DNA of 64,000 nt, taken from Callaeas wilsoni. Its lineage: Eukaryota; Chordata; Aves; Passeriformes; Callaeidae. The stretch covers positions 186,001-250,000 of the forward strand of contig VWPU01012152.1 of NCBI GenBank assembly GCA_013398955.1, given 5' to 3'. Under the pieces are notes generated by a model. It saw only the letters and a list, made by a program, of their open reading frames with translations, was not told where the DNA came from and did no database searches. A program made the translations under genes and the position numbers. Positions 14,101 through 27,000 of this stretch are shown here, one piece after another (the first letter of the stretch is position 1; each line of letters opens with the position of its first letter).

Positions 14101-17100
14101 ATTTTAAATAGAAAAGGATATTCTTACCAAAAAATTGAATTATTATAAAGGGAGAGGGGGGATTTGCAACATTTGAAGAATATGTGAAAATGTTCAGGAA
14201 CCATACCCTGATATATGTATTTAAATTCAAACAATTTAAAATTGGTGATGGTTCTTGAGAATCCTATGGGAAGTTCCAGTGAACACAAACAAAAATCAGA
14301 AGAAACGAGCAGACCTGCCAAGCTCAGATATTTAAAATGAAAGATTTGTTCATATCTGAAAATACTCAGACATAGAAAATGAAGAAAAGCCTTTACAAGA
14401 GGGATGTACTTGTACAGAAGGGTATAATCAACTCACAGAGTGCTCCTGTTAAATTAGCAGGACAGAGGGAGGAATGTGATGCTCTGTTACATCCCATTCG
14501 ACTGTCAGACAGCTTGAAGTCAAAAGAAAGAAAAGTTGGTGGATTTAATTGCTAAAAGCGTTGTGCAGGGGAAGTAGGAGGAAAAGGAAGGGTAATGCAA
14601 TTTTAACCCCTTTAATATATAATAATAATAATTAAGAGCATAAAGTAATGTAAAATGGAATGTAAATGTAAAACTATGTAAAATTGAAGTAATTTTTATC
14701 TGAGCTATTATTGTTATTTTCTGGTGTCAAAATAGAGCTTGGAAAAGAACAAATATTCAGTTAAACCCTAAGAAAACATATTTTCATATTAAAATAGCTT
14801 CCATGTGCAGCTTATATGTAGAGGAAAGCATGTATTCTAGTACTGTCAGCATATTTGAAACAATTCAAGTAATCTTTCCTTAGGTATATTTTGTCAGAAA
14901 AATTTCTATTTGGTGTTCTGAAAACACCACTGATTACAAAATTCCCTGAAGAAGCTGAGCTGAAGTACAGCATAATGACTGGGAGCTTGTAGGCATTTCC
15001 AATATTAACTTGAAAACACTGTTAGTAAAGAAGTGGAGGGTCAAGTTCCCAAGAAGTGAGAATAGGGCTGATGAGCAGCAATCACCCATTCCAGGTAATA
15101 TTCAGAGCTGGTATAAGAAACTTCTTAAATAGCAATTTTTAGTGCATGTGACCTCCTCATCCTCCTGCCACCAAAGAGCTTTCAATACCCTTGGAATATG
15201 CTACAGGCACAGCAATTTTAATACTCTGTATTTTAGCATATTTGCATATTTTAATACTGTTTTCATAGAAAAGTGCTTCAATAATAAGTAACCATGATAT
15301 TATGATAGGTTATTAGAGTGAGTTATGTTTTTGTGACTAACCAAAGTGAAATGACAATGTTAAGCCAACCAACCCAAAAAAACTTTTTAAAGTTTTAACA
15401 GGGTAAACAGTTGAAATATTTAGTGTGAAAACAGCTTAAAGAAAAGAGGCAAAAATTACTCCATATTAGTAATCCTGATACATGATTTATCATAAAAGAG
15501 TCCAAACATGTGGATGGAAATCCTGGGGGTTTTTATTGACTCCTAGGATTTTGGGTTTCTGTTATTTAACAGCTTTCTGTTTTGTGGACTGTAGGCAAAT
15601 TAAAAGTACATTTCAGTTAACACGAACTGTTGAACTTTACAAACAAAATGGAGGAATTAGTCTAGTTTCTTGTTAAATGTTTAATTTAGATGTAGTAAGC
15701 TTTCAAGGTTTGTTATCCATTGTACCAAAGAAATGTCTGAACGGTTTGTGCAGTTACAGAAGCAGCTGGGCATTAGATCAGTCTGGGACTCCTTTCAAGG
15801 GCACCTTGCAGGTTTTAGGCTCTACATTCTCACTTTCCACTGTGAAACAGGAAATAGGCTGTGGTGTCGAATCTTCTTGCTTACTGTCTAAGGGGGGCAC
15901 TAACAAATCATCAGTGCCAAGACTTTCTGTAAAGGAATAGAGGATGGCTCCTGAAGCAGTAGGGAATATCCCCCATGTCCTCTGGGAGCAGGTCTGCCTT
16001 GGGAAAGGCTGGGATTTCCCTGTTAGCATCACCTGCTAAGGGAAGACAAATACAAAGGAAGCAGCAAGGTCACAAAATCTCCCAGGATTATCCTGACCTA
16101 GTGCAGTTTACTAATCACTCCTTACTTAGAATCTTGTTTAGAGATAGAAAGTAGGTCAGAATTTCTTAAAAAATATTTTCTTTGCTTGTTCCCAAATCAA
16201 TTAAGGCTCCTTTTCTGTGGTACCCAACTGACCACAGTCATGGGATGGGCTGTCTCTTTGCTTCAGAAGAAAATTCTACCTCTCTCTCCAAGTGCTCTCA
16301 GGTCTGACATTACTTTGCCATGACATAAAATCTTCCATTTTCTGCTGGGCAAATAAATTCTCCAACTTCCATCAGAACATGTGCATGATTGCTGGCATAT
16401 CTAATGTTTGACACATTTGTTATAAACAAAGTAGCAGATGTTACCTTACCCACGTATATTAGTTCATTAGAGAGCATATTTATTTCATTTTAATTTTTAA
16501 TGTTAACTCTTATGTGCACTTTCATTGCTAGCAGAAAAGCCAACATGGCTTTAAAGTTAATGCTTTATGCTCCATGTTATTTTGCCTCAGAGGTTTGGTT
16601 GTTTTTTTCTTTTTCATACGACAGTGGGTCTGCTTTTTTCCGTAACTCAGAGCAAAATAGTGTCCTTAAAGGTAATCTCCTTTTTGACCTGGTTTTGCTT
16701 AAACATTCAGTTATGAAATGTGTTTGTATGTTACATATATATATTTATATAAGGTGTGGAAAGAGAAGTAAAAGGACGTTTGGAACAGGAAGCTGGACTA
16801 GATCCTCTTGAGGTCTCAGCCTGAATTATCCTGTGGTCTATCTGAGGTGGTTTACAAATCCTGGTGCCACAGGGAGACCGAGTTAATGAGTCACTTCTGC
16901 ATCAAAGTTTGATTCAAGTCATCCATGAAATGGGTTCATTGGTCCTGGCCCAAAGGCACAGCTTTGATCCTGCAGCTCCTGAGCTGATGTCATCCCCTGA
17001 GCGTCTCCAAATGACACCGTGCCCCCGCACCCACGGCAATCCCAGCGCCCAGCCGTGGGAGCTGCCGCGCTCCCTTCGCCCGGAGCGTGCCTCTGACCCT

Positions 17101-20100
17101 AAGGCTGTTCTAGAGGATTTCACTGCTAGTGGGTTGCGTGTCAGGACACCTCACCCAAAACTGTCTTACACCTAAGAAAAATTACTTGGGTTTTGGGCTC
17201 ATAAATCCAGTGATTTCCACAATCTGTCGGAAGAAGTTTTACCTAGGAAATCGCTGTTTAAATAATGTGCCTTGGAGAACAGTGAACATACAGTGATAGA
17301 AACTTCAATTCTAAGTTATGATCTCTAAATTATGAGGTATCAGCTGTATTTTATCTTTGAAATATCTCTGTGAATCATCCATGTAAACTGTTATTGCTAG
17401 AAAAATCTATTAGGAACAAAGTAGTAAACAGTAAAAGATTTATCAGAAGTTATTCCTTCAGTGGGTTAAAAAATAAACCAAACACTGTATTTTTAGTTTG
17501 TACAGTAAAGCAGTCATTTTTCTCCATAAAGTAAATAGTTACCAAAATATGAAATGGGTTGTGCTTCCTGAGCATTGCAAGTGAATATGATTTGGCTGCA
17601 GTGGTTGAAATCATAGCTTGTTTCCCACCTCCCTCCTGTCTGTCTGTGGATTGGGTGTGTAAGCACACGTGCATTTCTGTTGGGTTTGTATTTTCTGATG
17701 ATTCCCAAAAGTGATTCCAAAATGAAATTGTAGACATAGCTGTGAATATAGTTGTGAATATATCTGTCTATATGAGCAGGGTGCACTTTTAGCTGGAGTT
17801 AAATGAAGTTAACAAGATAATGATCAGAACCTGTTTTCTTTGCTCAGCAGCAAGAAAACCGACCTGACACACAGAAGGAATTTTATTGTACTGCAGAGAG
17901 TTCAATTAGTGTGGGAATCACTTGAATACATGTCTGTATTTAGTTAAAAATGAAATCTTGATTAAAAGCAATCAGCAAAGAAACAAAACTGAAGTAAGCA
18001 GGGAATTGCAAAGTAGAGAAAGGATACGAATCTTGTCATAGCTCTTGCACCTGTAAATACACAAAATACAACTCTTGCAACTCATTGTGTAGACAGTGAC
18101 TTCGGAGGCAGATTATCATCGTATGTTGGGTACAACAGAGAAACACCCTGGCTAGAGCTTTGTGGAATGCCAAACAAAGTTACCATGGAAATGAGTTTAT
18201 ACATCAATTTAAGACAAAAAGATTGCATCATTTTAGGACTGTAGCTGATGGTTCTGCTCCAGGAGGTGCCCTTCTACATCAGTATCAGGGACAGAAAAGC
18301 CCTTGGTATTTTTTTATCCAGCTTTGATTGATTTAGACAGCTTTTAACCAACCTATTCTATAACATGATAATATTTTATCATACTCTAAACTGAAATTGA
18401 AATTCAGCCAAAAAGTACTGCATGAAGAAACAGAGGAATGTCTGTACTTCTAACTTGAAATTTTAAACTATTTTCTGTTATAGTTAGAGATGGAAATTCT
18501 CTGAGATTCTTTGACGAAAATGGGTAATATAAAGCTGCAGTTTTAATCTGTAGCCAGAGAACTACAAAACCCATAATTTTCAATCTATTCAACAGTGTTT
18601 GTAACAAAAAAATTTACTCCCTTTCATTCTTTTTGTAAAATGCAGAATGAAAAACCTTCTACATACCTGTGAATAATAAAGACATCTAACAAGTTTTAGA
18701 ACCTATTAGCAGTTTTTGTATGATAACTCTTAACTGCTTATTACCAATCTTTTCCCAGGAACAGACTGTATCTTTTTTCCTCATTTCCTAATTTTGAAAA
18801 CAGGCCTACAATTTTACATACCATTTTGCACTAGAGTGTATAATTCATCATATTAATGTTCTCTCTTCATTCTTTTAATTACAGTTTTAAATTTTTATCT
18901 TTATTCTAATTTCCATGGAATTAGACATGCTAATCCGTCCTTTAATAATATGTTTACATTTTACTTCTTTCAGGATGGGAGTAAATTTAGGTGCACTTTA
19001 ATTTATCTTTCAGTTCTGCGTTTTCTGAAATCTGCATTGCAGATTGATATCTTTTTGAATATATGCATAGATATGTACCTATATAGATATGTATCATAAC
19101 ACGCATACTGAGGATCAATGAAACCTCAGTGCAGTTTTACAGCTCCTCAGGCATTATTTCTTTCAGAATTAATTATTGCTGCTGTCACTGCAGGGTAATA
19201 AAAAATACTAAATGGATGTCTTAAAAGCTCTTGGTATTGTAGCTACTCCTGGAAACACCAGAATGTATTCCCTTGCAGCAGGGAATTGAGTCTGGGATAG
19301 CTCCCTGTGCCAGTGCCACAGTCACCTGCCCAGTTTTTGCCCATCCTGCAGGAATGTCTCTGGCCAGCTCCTGAGCCCTGTTTTTGTGTGCATTTCTGCC
19401 CCAGGACTGTTGCACCAAGTTAATAAAGGGTGATTATTAATAGCTGCACCTAGACAAACTTTCTGTCTTCCAGCAGTCTGAACTCCCTCCAGCATTAATC
19501 ACTTTAATAGGAATTATGAAGCCATATATTAAACACGTCCCTTGAAGAAACAGAACACAGGAGCTGCTGTAGAGGGTCAGACCTGCTGTATGTGTGTCCC
19601 CTGTGGCCATAGCTGTCACCAAGTACAAGACACCTCTCGAGAGCCATTGGGTGTTCAGCTCTCAGGATAATGCTGCTTTCAGTCCTGAGACTGATTATTT
19701 TATATCAGAAGTATCAGGGTTTGTATGCCTTTATTCTCTGTTTAGTTGGCATGCCTCGTTAGAAACAGAATCCATGTGTCAACTCCATGATTGTTTCAGT
19801 TAATGCGGGCTCCCAGGGGAGCTGTGCTGGTATGTTCTAGCTTTTTTTCATTGATTGCTGCAGAAATACCAATATATACAGTATTAAACTGCAATTCAGC
19901 AAAGTACTTAAGCAAGTATCTTCTTTTATATATATATCTAGTCACTCTCATTTCAGCCACATTGCTCGTAGGTATAATAACTTGCTGTACCGAAGCTAAA
20001 ACGCTTTAAATCCCCCTTTGTGGTAAGGCTGCTGTTTAGGATGCAGCGATCCTCTGAGGAATGTTGCTGCAGCAGTTTCTGGCGTTGTGCCCCCATCTCC

Positions 20101-20814
20101 TGTGCCATAGGTTAACGTGCCCGTGCCAGCGCTGACAGGGCAGGACGTGTGTGCACGTCTCGCCTTTCTCCGGTGACAGGTTGGCATCTCCTGTTAAGCT
20201 GTGCTTCTGAGTGACCTCTGAGGAAAGGCTGAGGTTGACAGCTTGGGGCAGTAATGTCTTAAGCTGCAAAATTCCTCCAAGGATGTGTCAGTACTTAGAG
20301 AACGACTAGGCAAAGATATGAGTGATCAAAGAGCTGCAGACAGAGGGCTGTTGTGTAAGGAAGGCCTTTTCATATTTTTCAGACCCTGCTTTTTGACACT
20401 CAGCACAGCAACAAGCATTTGCAGTTAGAATGTGCCTTGTAACTTCAAGCTCAAGGAAGTGTGTTCTGCTAAATCTGGACTCTAGGATCTAGCCCAACAA
20501 AGTGTGCCAGGACATCAGGTTGCTAGTTAATATGACTAAAGTGTGGGATTCAATTATTGCCTAAGAACTGGATGTTTTATTTCTCTTTTAAACTTGCACT
20601 GGTGATCTGCAGTCTCACTTTTAATTTGGAGCTCTGCTTTCTTATATTAATTTTCTACATTTTGCATGCTTTGTGCAGAGAGGAGCTTTTGCATGTTTTT
20701 CTTGATTTTGTTTTTAAAGAAAAAATGTGGTAAGCATGGATAGAAGCCATCATTCTATTCCTCCAAGGAGTAGGCAGCGAGGTTAAGTCTCCACATTGAA
20801 ATATAAGATGCAGT
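8121..20814. other. Intergenic, no gene recognised
   Basis: This is AT-rich sequence with short chance reading frames. The longest (about 136 codons on the minus strand near 8860-9270) has no recognised domain, and its hydrophobic stretch alone is weak evidence. It contains the 25-bp tandem repeat at 11367, small AT microsatellites near 16734-16751 and 19925-19942, and a somewhat GC-richer, CpG-containing patch near 16980-17100 whose nature I cannot tell. A further CpG-containing patch lies at 20036-20260. I saw no RNA gene. Confidence 0.55.
11367..11420. repeat. Tandem repeat, 25-bp unit, two perfect copies
   Basis: The unit starts CAGAAGGCAGTACC and runs 25 bases. Copies at 11367-11391 and 11392-11416 are identical, followed by four more matching bases. 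It is a small recent slippage or duplication event. Confidence 0.95.
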
Positions 20815-21140
20815 ATTTGTTGGAACCATCGCACCTGCCCTGCGCGCCGGCAGCCACAGCGCCCCTGCCGGCCGTGACCGGAACTGCGCCCAAGGGGAAA
20901 GCGCCTGCGGCCGAGAAGGCGTCACTGGGTTCTGGTTCTGGGTGTTGTTAATGCCAGAGCTGGTGTTGGTTTGCCTTATTGTACACACCAGTAAAGAACT
21001 GTTATTCCTGCTCTCATAACTTTGCCTGAGAGCCCCTTAATCTCAAAATTATAATAATTTGGAGAGAAGGGGTTTAGATTTTCCATTCCAAGGGAGGCTC
21101 CTGCCTTCCTTAGCAGACGCCTGCCTTTCAAACTACAATA
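20815..21140 (+). mobile_element. LTR-like repeat, probably of an avian endogenous retrovirus
   Basis: The segment starts with a sharply GC-rich, CpG-rich block (about 20826-20915), then has CCAGTAAAGAACTGTTATTC, CTCATAACTTTGCC and TTCCTTAGCAG. I recognise this order of words as a recurrent dispersed repeat of passerine genomes, with the architecture of a solo LTR in plus orientation. I see no flanking gag, pol or env coding, no confident TG...CA ends and no target-site duplication, so the boundaries are approximate. The GC jump against AT-rich flanks supports an inserted element. The family assignment is from memory and unverified. Confidence 0.5.
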
Positions 21141-21411
21141 GTATTACAGGTTATAAAAGATAATGAGCCATTATAAAATGCTTCAGGAGTTGAAGACTGC
21201 CACTTTTCCTTAAACCTCACCAATTGTACTGGATCAGACCCATGAGGCTGAAGCAAAGAGGTTGTCTTTGTTATGGACAGACTCCCTGTTGGACCTTGAT
21301 ACAAAGATCAGATGAGCCATTGGTTTGACAAAGGTCATTAATGAGGAGGTAAAATCTGAAGTATCTTTCAGAAAAATGAGTAAATCATAGAGAAATGTCA
21401 TAATCACTGGT

Positions 21412-21800
21412 TCATAGAATGGGTTGGGTTGGAAGGGACCTTAAAAATTATCTTGCTCCAACCCCTTCCAACATTTTTCCTTCTGACACCTTCCCCTGAG
21501 GGCACACTCAGTCCCACTGTCCATGTCACCAGCAGAGGGGTTACACAGCGCCAGCCCCAGCACTGATCCCTGAGGAATGCTGCCTGTCCCTGCCCTGTAG
21601 TTGGACCATGAGCTGTTGGCCTCAACTCTGAGACCATCCAGCCACTTCTTTATCCAAGTGACCGCCCATCAAATCCATGTCCGCCCACTCCAGAGACAAG
21701 GCTGTATTGTGGAACGATGACAAATGCTTGGCACAGGGCCAGGTAGATGACATCAGATGCTCTTCTCTTACCCACCAGTGTTGTAACCACATTGTAAAAA
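21412..21800 (-). mobile_element. CR1 LINE, 3' part, with degraded reverse-transcriptase fragment
   Basis: At the left edge the plus strand has TTCATAGAAT followed by GGGTTGGGTTGGAAGGGACC, the reverse complement of the CR1 3' end. The element is therefore minus-strand. Reading minus, 21555-21575 encodes PQGSVLG, the conserved reverse-transcriptase motif. Just after it comes a GDMDSGTEC-like segment typical of CR1, and upstream at about 21640-21780 there is a DVIYLA...QAF-like palm segment. These pieces sit in more than one frame, so the protein is broken. The 3' tail is joined almost directly to the catalytic region, implying loss of the later reverse-transcriptase and connection domains. Confidence 0.88.
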
Positions 21801-22618
21801 ACATGAGCTTATCCATAAATTCTTCCCATTTGTATGTGTGCTCTGTGTTTTTCCAGCAGTTTTAGGAGTTGTGAGAGGCACGAGATTTTGATTACAACAT
21901 TATGGTCATACACACATCACCTCACACACCGTTGCACCTGCCTTCCTCACAGAAGCATGTTTGTTTTCTTTTTCCCCAGGGTGAGTGAATTAATATCTCA
22001 GACTATCTCACTTCGCTTTTAAAATTATTACCTAAATCTAGTTTCCTGTTCCTTCCTTATATTGTTCTATCTTTGATCACATCTATATCTGGGGAAAAAA
22101 TGGAATAGGAAAGATAGGGATTTAATTAGTGGTGATGGCCAGAGGGTATAACTGTCATTGCCAGAATGAATGGCTGCTCTCCACTGGTAGCAGCAGAACA
22201 AGCAAAATTGTATCACACAATTTATCTACCTGTTGTTATTATTATTGCACTGGGAATTCCCATGTGTGTTGATCACATACTTACCAGGTGATTGATTAGT
22301 CTGCTGCAAGAGTACAGAGCCTTTTCACAAATGTTTTCAGTTTTTTCATTTGCAGCCCTTCCATTTTGTCACATCTTGTTTCCTCTGACTCAGGCTCTGG
22401 AGAGATCTGTACAACAAGCCTATGCAGATTAGTTTTGCCACTAATGCACAAGTCCCCTGTAAGTGATCTGTCCTTCCATTCTGACTAAACTGCTGTATTG
22501 TTTTCAGTGAATTAAAAATGAGCTCTGCTGCGATTTTCTCTCCAGTAGGGATGTACGTTTCTAATTTCCTGTTAGAGGATTTGTTTATTAAAAAATCTGT
22601 CTGTTCATTATTTGCGCT

Positions 22619-22641
22619 TATGAAGGTGGAGCACCTTCATA
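22619..22641. repeat. Perfect inverted repeat, 10-bp arms, 3-base loop
   Basis: The arms TATGAAGGTG and CACCTTCATA flank GAG. The hairpin is perfect but short, and it is not followed by any feature that gives it a role. Confidence 0.8.
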
Positions 22642-23989
22642 TGCAGAACATAATTAGCACTTGGAATTGTTTTGATCTAGTTTTCTCTAAGTAAACTCCT
22701 CACTAATAGAAGGTTTCTACTGGTGAGAAAGCTCTTTTAGACTCCTGGCATCAAAGCCTAACTAAGTGAATGTCATTATTCAGCTGTGTTTTCTGTGCAG
22801 CGCAAATAATTTGAAATACCTTTCCCAAACACCACTTTTTATGCTGATTTTGCTTGGGGTAATTTGGGGGGGAGGGGAAGGGAAGTTATGAAATGCAAAA
22901 TATTTCATGAAGAAATTAAATAACTGAAGCATAGAACTTCTCCCTCAGTTTGAGGGCTTTATAGAGAAGTGACACGCTGAAAAAAATCCTCTTTTGGCTG
23001 CACATTAAGATAAGGAGAAGCAAACAGAAAATATCTGTCATTTGAACAGCTGCAAACATCTTAGAAAGTGTTCCTTGTGGAAATCTGTCTTCTGTTTCTG
23101 GCATTTTGAGGTGGTTGCAGTAGTAGCCACTCTGAGGCAGCTCTTTCCTTTGCTGATCTGCCCATTACATCCTGTTCCAGCTCTTCAAAAAAATGGGGAA
23201 CAGGACCCAGTTCTTGATTAGGGGTCTGGACTGGCTTTGTTTCACCAGGAATGCAGATTACGACATGGTCACCTACAACGTCAGACACAATGTTTTGAAA
23301 ACTGGTTGTGAATTTTATCTATTACTGGTAATTAAAGAAATCTGACATAGTGACCCTTTGAAAACCAGACTACATTTTCAGCTGCTGTGTTATGAATCTC
23401 TGTTTACTTTTTCTCTAATGTTACATTTCTCTGACTACTAGAGCACTGCATTCCATGTTCTTTGTTCCACCTCATTTCTAAAGAGTGGAACAATCTTCTT
23501 TGTGTTGCTCTTGCTTTGCTGAAAGTTGATACCAAGCCAGATCCCTTCAAATTTTTACATTCATATAATAAAAATATGTAGAAATAGAAACACAAACTCC
23601 TGCTCCAGGCTGTATTTTTGGATCTGTAGAACATATTTGAACATCAACCATGTATCTTCCATTTAACCATCACCTTAATTTAATTTCAGTTAAGCAAAGG
23701 AGGTGACAGCATTAATCTTCCACATTGATTAACCAGACAGAAAACACTTCTTCACCTGATAGTAAGGTGACAGATTTATATCCAGAGAATGAGTACTGAT
23801 GTGTTTAATTTGCCTCCAAATTGAACTGATAAGGTACAGATTACATAGACCGAAGTTGGAAGTTAATTCTCATGTACAAGTCCTGCTTGTTCAGACCAAT
23901 AAGAAAGACTCCAGACAACTGATAGTTTGGTGGATTTTAAATATTATTTCCACAGGTAAAACAAGTAGTTTCCACACAAAATGCATAAA

Positions 23990-24031
23990 TATTATATATA
24001 TACACATTTATGTATTATACATATATTTATA
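23990..24031. repeat. AT-rich microsatellite-like patch
   Basis: A degenerate run of TATATA, ACATTTATG and ATACATATA words. It is unlikely to code, although it lies inside the longest open frame of the region. Confidence 0.7.
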
Positions 24032-27000
24032 CACTTTGTGTACTCCTAAGACTTTCTTCAGATTTGTTTTTACTAAATATTTAATAAAATATACAGCTAT
24101 CAGATTTCTTTTGAGTCTAGGCTATTATTCTCTCATTCTGTATTGCATCTTCCTCAAGGAGGAACAGATATCTCCAGGGATAAATGTGTACCTCTGCCAA
24201 TGGAACGTTCAACCCCCTGAGTTTGGAATTAAAAAGAGAACCACTGATATGGTTTAAATAAACAGTTTGCAGAATTGTCTCCCTTTTCCCCATAACACAG
24301 AAAGTCTCCTGTAACATGCAAATTAGCAAACGCAATTGAAACAATAAAATGGTCTTTGAAATGAAAAGAGAGTAAGAATTATAAGCCTTAACTGATCCAT
24401 TATCACTCTTCCCCTTCTGTTTAAGCCTCTTTGCTGCAATAGTCAAATCTGCAGTTAGTCACTGATAAACACACATCGTAGATTTATTCCATTATTTTCC
24501 TGCAGGCCCTAGAAGTACCTTTTGACCATGATAGAGCTTGTCCAGTGACTGACAGGGGGTTCTGATAGCTCGTTTCACAGCTTTTTTGCATCTTAAGGGC
24601 TGAATTGCTGGAGGCAAAAGCTATGCAGAGGGAAAATCAAGTCTTATCAGTGCTTCCCAAATTCTTGTTTAGGTTTTTCCTCTTGAGCTTCTGCCTGCCT
24701 TTACTGATTTAATTAATGCCTCTCTGTCCCCAGGTTACATACCTGCTGACTTTAAATCTGTTGCCATTTATCCTTTATTAAAGCAACATTCTATGCCTGA
24801 CGATTTGGCTGACAGCTATAGAGCTACTGCCAAACTCCCATTCCCATCAGAGATCCTTGGAAACAAGGACATTAGATTTTTATTTTTAATGAAAAGGGAT
24901 AAAATTTATCTTAATAGTTTAAATATCCTGAAGCTCTTTAGAAGGTAATTAACTTAGATTGGCTCGGACATTCTTATTTCTCCTTTCATGCACGTCAGTG
25001 CGACTTTGGAAAAGAAACTCTTCTAAAAGAGCCACTTGACTCTGCTTGTAATGGTGAAGTTAAGGAAGGTATCCAGTGGAACTGGCAATACCTTTAGCCT
25101 TAAACTTGAGTCTCTTGATCTGCATACCTTGCTTTGAAGCTTAAATTCACATTGGTTCTCAAATACCGTCCAGGGGCTGACCATCTGTCAGAGCAGAAGG
25201 GGACCTGCAGCAAAATGAAGAGGAAATCATTACCACCCCTGTGAGTTTCCTGACATTGGGGAAGATCCATTGTGCAGCCTGATTTGTGAAAGTTTGTCTC
25301 CTTCTGAATAAAAAAAAAGTCCTTTAGCTATTATTATTTTAAAACAATGATGTACAATAATTTTCATTAGTGCCCTGCAGCTCAAGAGATTAATGTCTAT
25401 TTCTTCTACACAGTTGTCTGCTCTGCTTTGACTGCAATGGGGTTTTTAGTCTTTTCCAAGTCACAGGTTAGATTTTCTAAGAGAAATGGACCTCTGCATA
25501 ATAGATTTAAAGCTATTGATGAGACTTGCTCCTCTTAATTCACTCTTCCCGAGGCTTCAGAAGCAGCCCATGGGCCCTTAGATGTCTGCAAACCATGAAA
25601 GGAAAAGTTCTGGACCAGGATCCTACAGGACCAGCAGGAGTGGTTTAGGAGGCAGCATGTCCCTGTCTGTCTCCATTTCTCTGTGGCTTTCTTCAGCAGT
25701 TCTGTACTAGTGTTTCTTTACTCCTCTTTCTGTAACCTTAAGCTTTAATTAAATTACCCTACAAAATACACAAAATTTCATTTACTGTCTGTTAAATGTT
25801 AGGATAACACATGAATAAATGGATGTAAAAGCCCCATAAAGAACAGTTAATCTTGTGTTCACAACTTCATTTTAGCCTAAATCTAACTGATCTTTTAAAA
25901 TACTCAGAGGGCATCGAATGGAATTAGCAGGAGGTAGATGCAAAGGAGCTTATTCTTCATACAATACAAAATGGTACAGAATATCTGTCTGCAGATGTTG
26001 AGGGTCCTAAAACTTTACATGTGTAAAAAGTGACTGGGAAATATAATGAAAGAAAGCCAATCCAGTGGGGATCTTTAAATAGGAAGGTGCCATACCTGGC
26101 TCAGAAGAGCCTGAACTGCAAACTGCTGGAAGCCAGGGGAGTGCAAGCTCATTTCACCTCTTCTCAGACTTGCTTCTACTTCTGAGGTTTTTACCTGTTG
26201 TGACAGATGAGATTCAGGGTGATCCTGTACTATTCTTATTTTCCTATTTAAGTGCTTTTTCCCCTTGACCCTGTCTTTCTGTTGGACTGCTTCAGGATTA
26301 TCTCCTTGGTTAAACATTTGCTATCTATAATGCTTTAATAATAGGTTTTATTCTGGATGTATTCATTCAAACGTTACTATTCTAGACGGCACAGGTGTTT
26401 CTGTTGAAATTTCTATGCCTGATTTGATTTAATCTTTTTAACAATGTTTGTCCAAGATTTAGCATTGGAGTGAATAAAATTAAAATGAACCTCAGCATTT
26501 GAAAACTAAGTTTGGGAATCCCATCTGCCATAAATTTTTTTTCAAGCGCAGCAAGTTTTGAAAGCATTGAAATGCCAAAATTATGACTTTGCTCCATAAG
26601 ATTGGCGTCAGTTCCTTTCTTTTCTTTTACTGATCTTAAATGTTTTTAAGCTCCAACTGTAGCTGTATTTATACTTTTGGAAGATGACATTATGCAAATA
26701 ATCTGCCTTTATCAAAATTGTAAGATACAGAGTCTGAAATACACTGAATAATTCCTGCAAATATTGATGTAAAAAGTCTTTGGCTTCCTTTCACCCCACT
26801 ATATTTGAGCATGTTGTGAAACAGGTTCTCAGAATCTTATAAATAAGTATTTTTGTTATTGCAGAAGGAGGTTTGAATAATAAAAAATGTCACCTCAGCT
26901 GACATCTAACAATGTGAACCAGATTGCCATCTAAATAAACAGGGAGACACCTATAGCTGGAGTTAAAAAGCTGGAAAAACAAAATTTTAAGTTGAGCCCA

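Noticed and set aside
15677..16032. Overlapping frames on both strands of 84-87 codons
   Set aside because: I considered a domesticated transposase or retrocopy, but found no motif, and the two frames compete with each other.
21622..21816. Minus-strand frame of about 64 codons
   Set aside because: Part of the degraded CR1 reverse-transcriptase region, not a host gene.
23799..24257. Open frame of about 152 codons on the plus strand
   Set aside because: It runs through an AT-rich TATATA patch, its residue composition follows that, and there is no domain, splice support or start context. The frame looks like chance.
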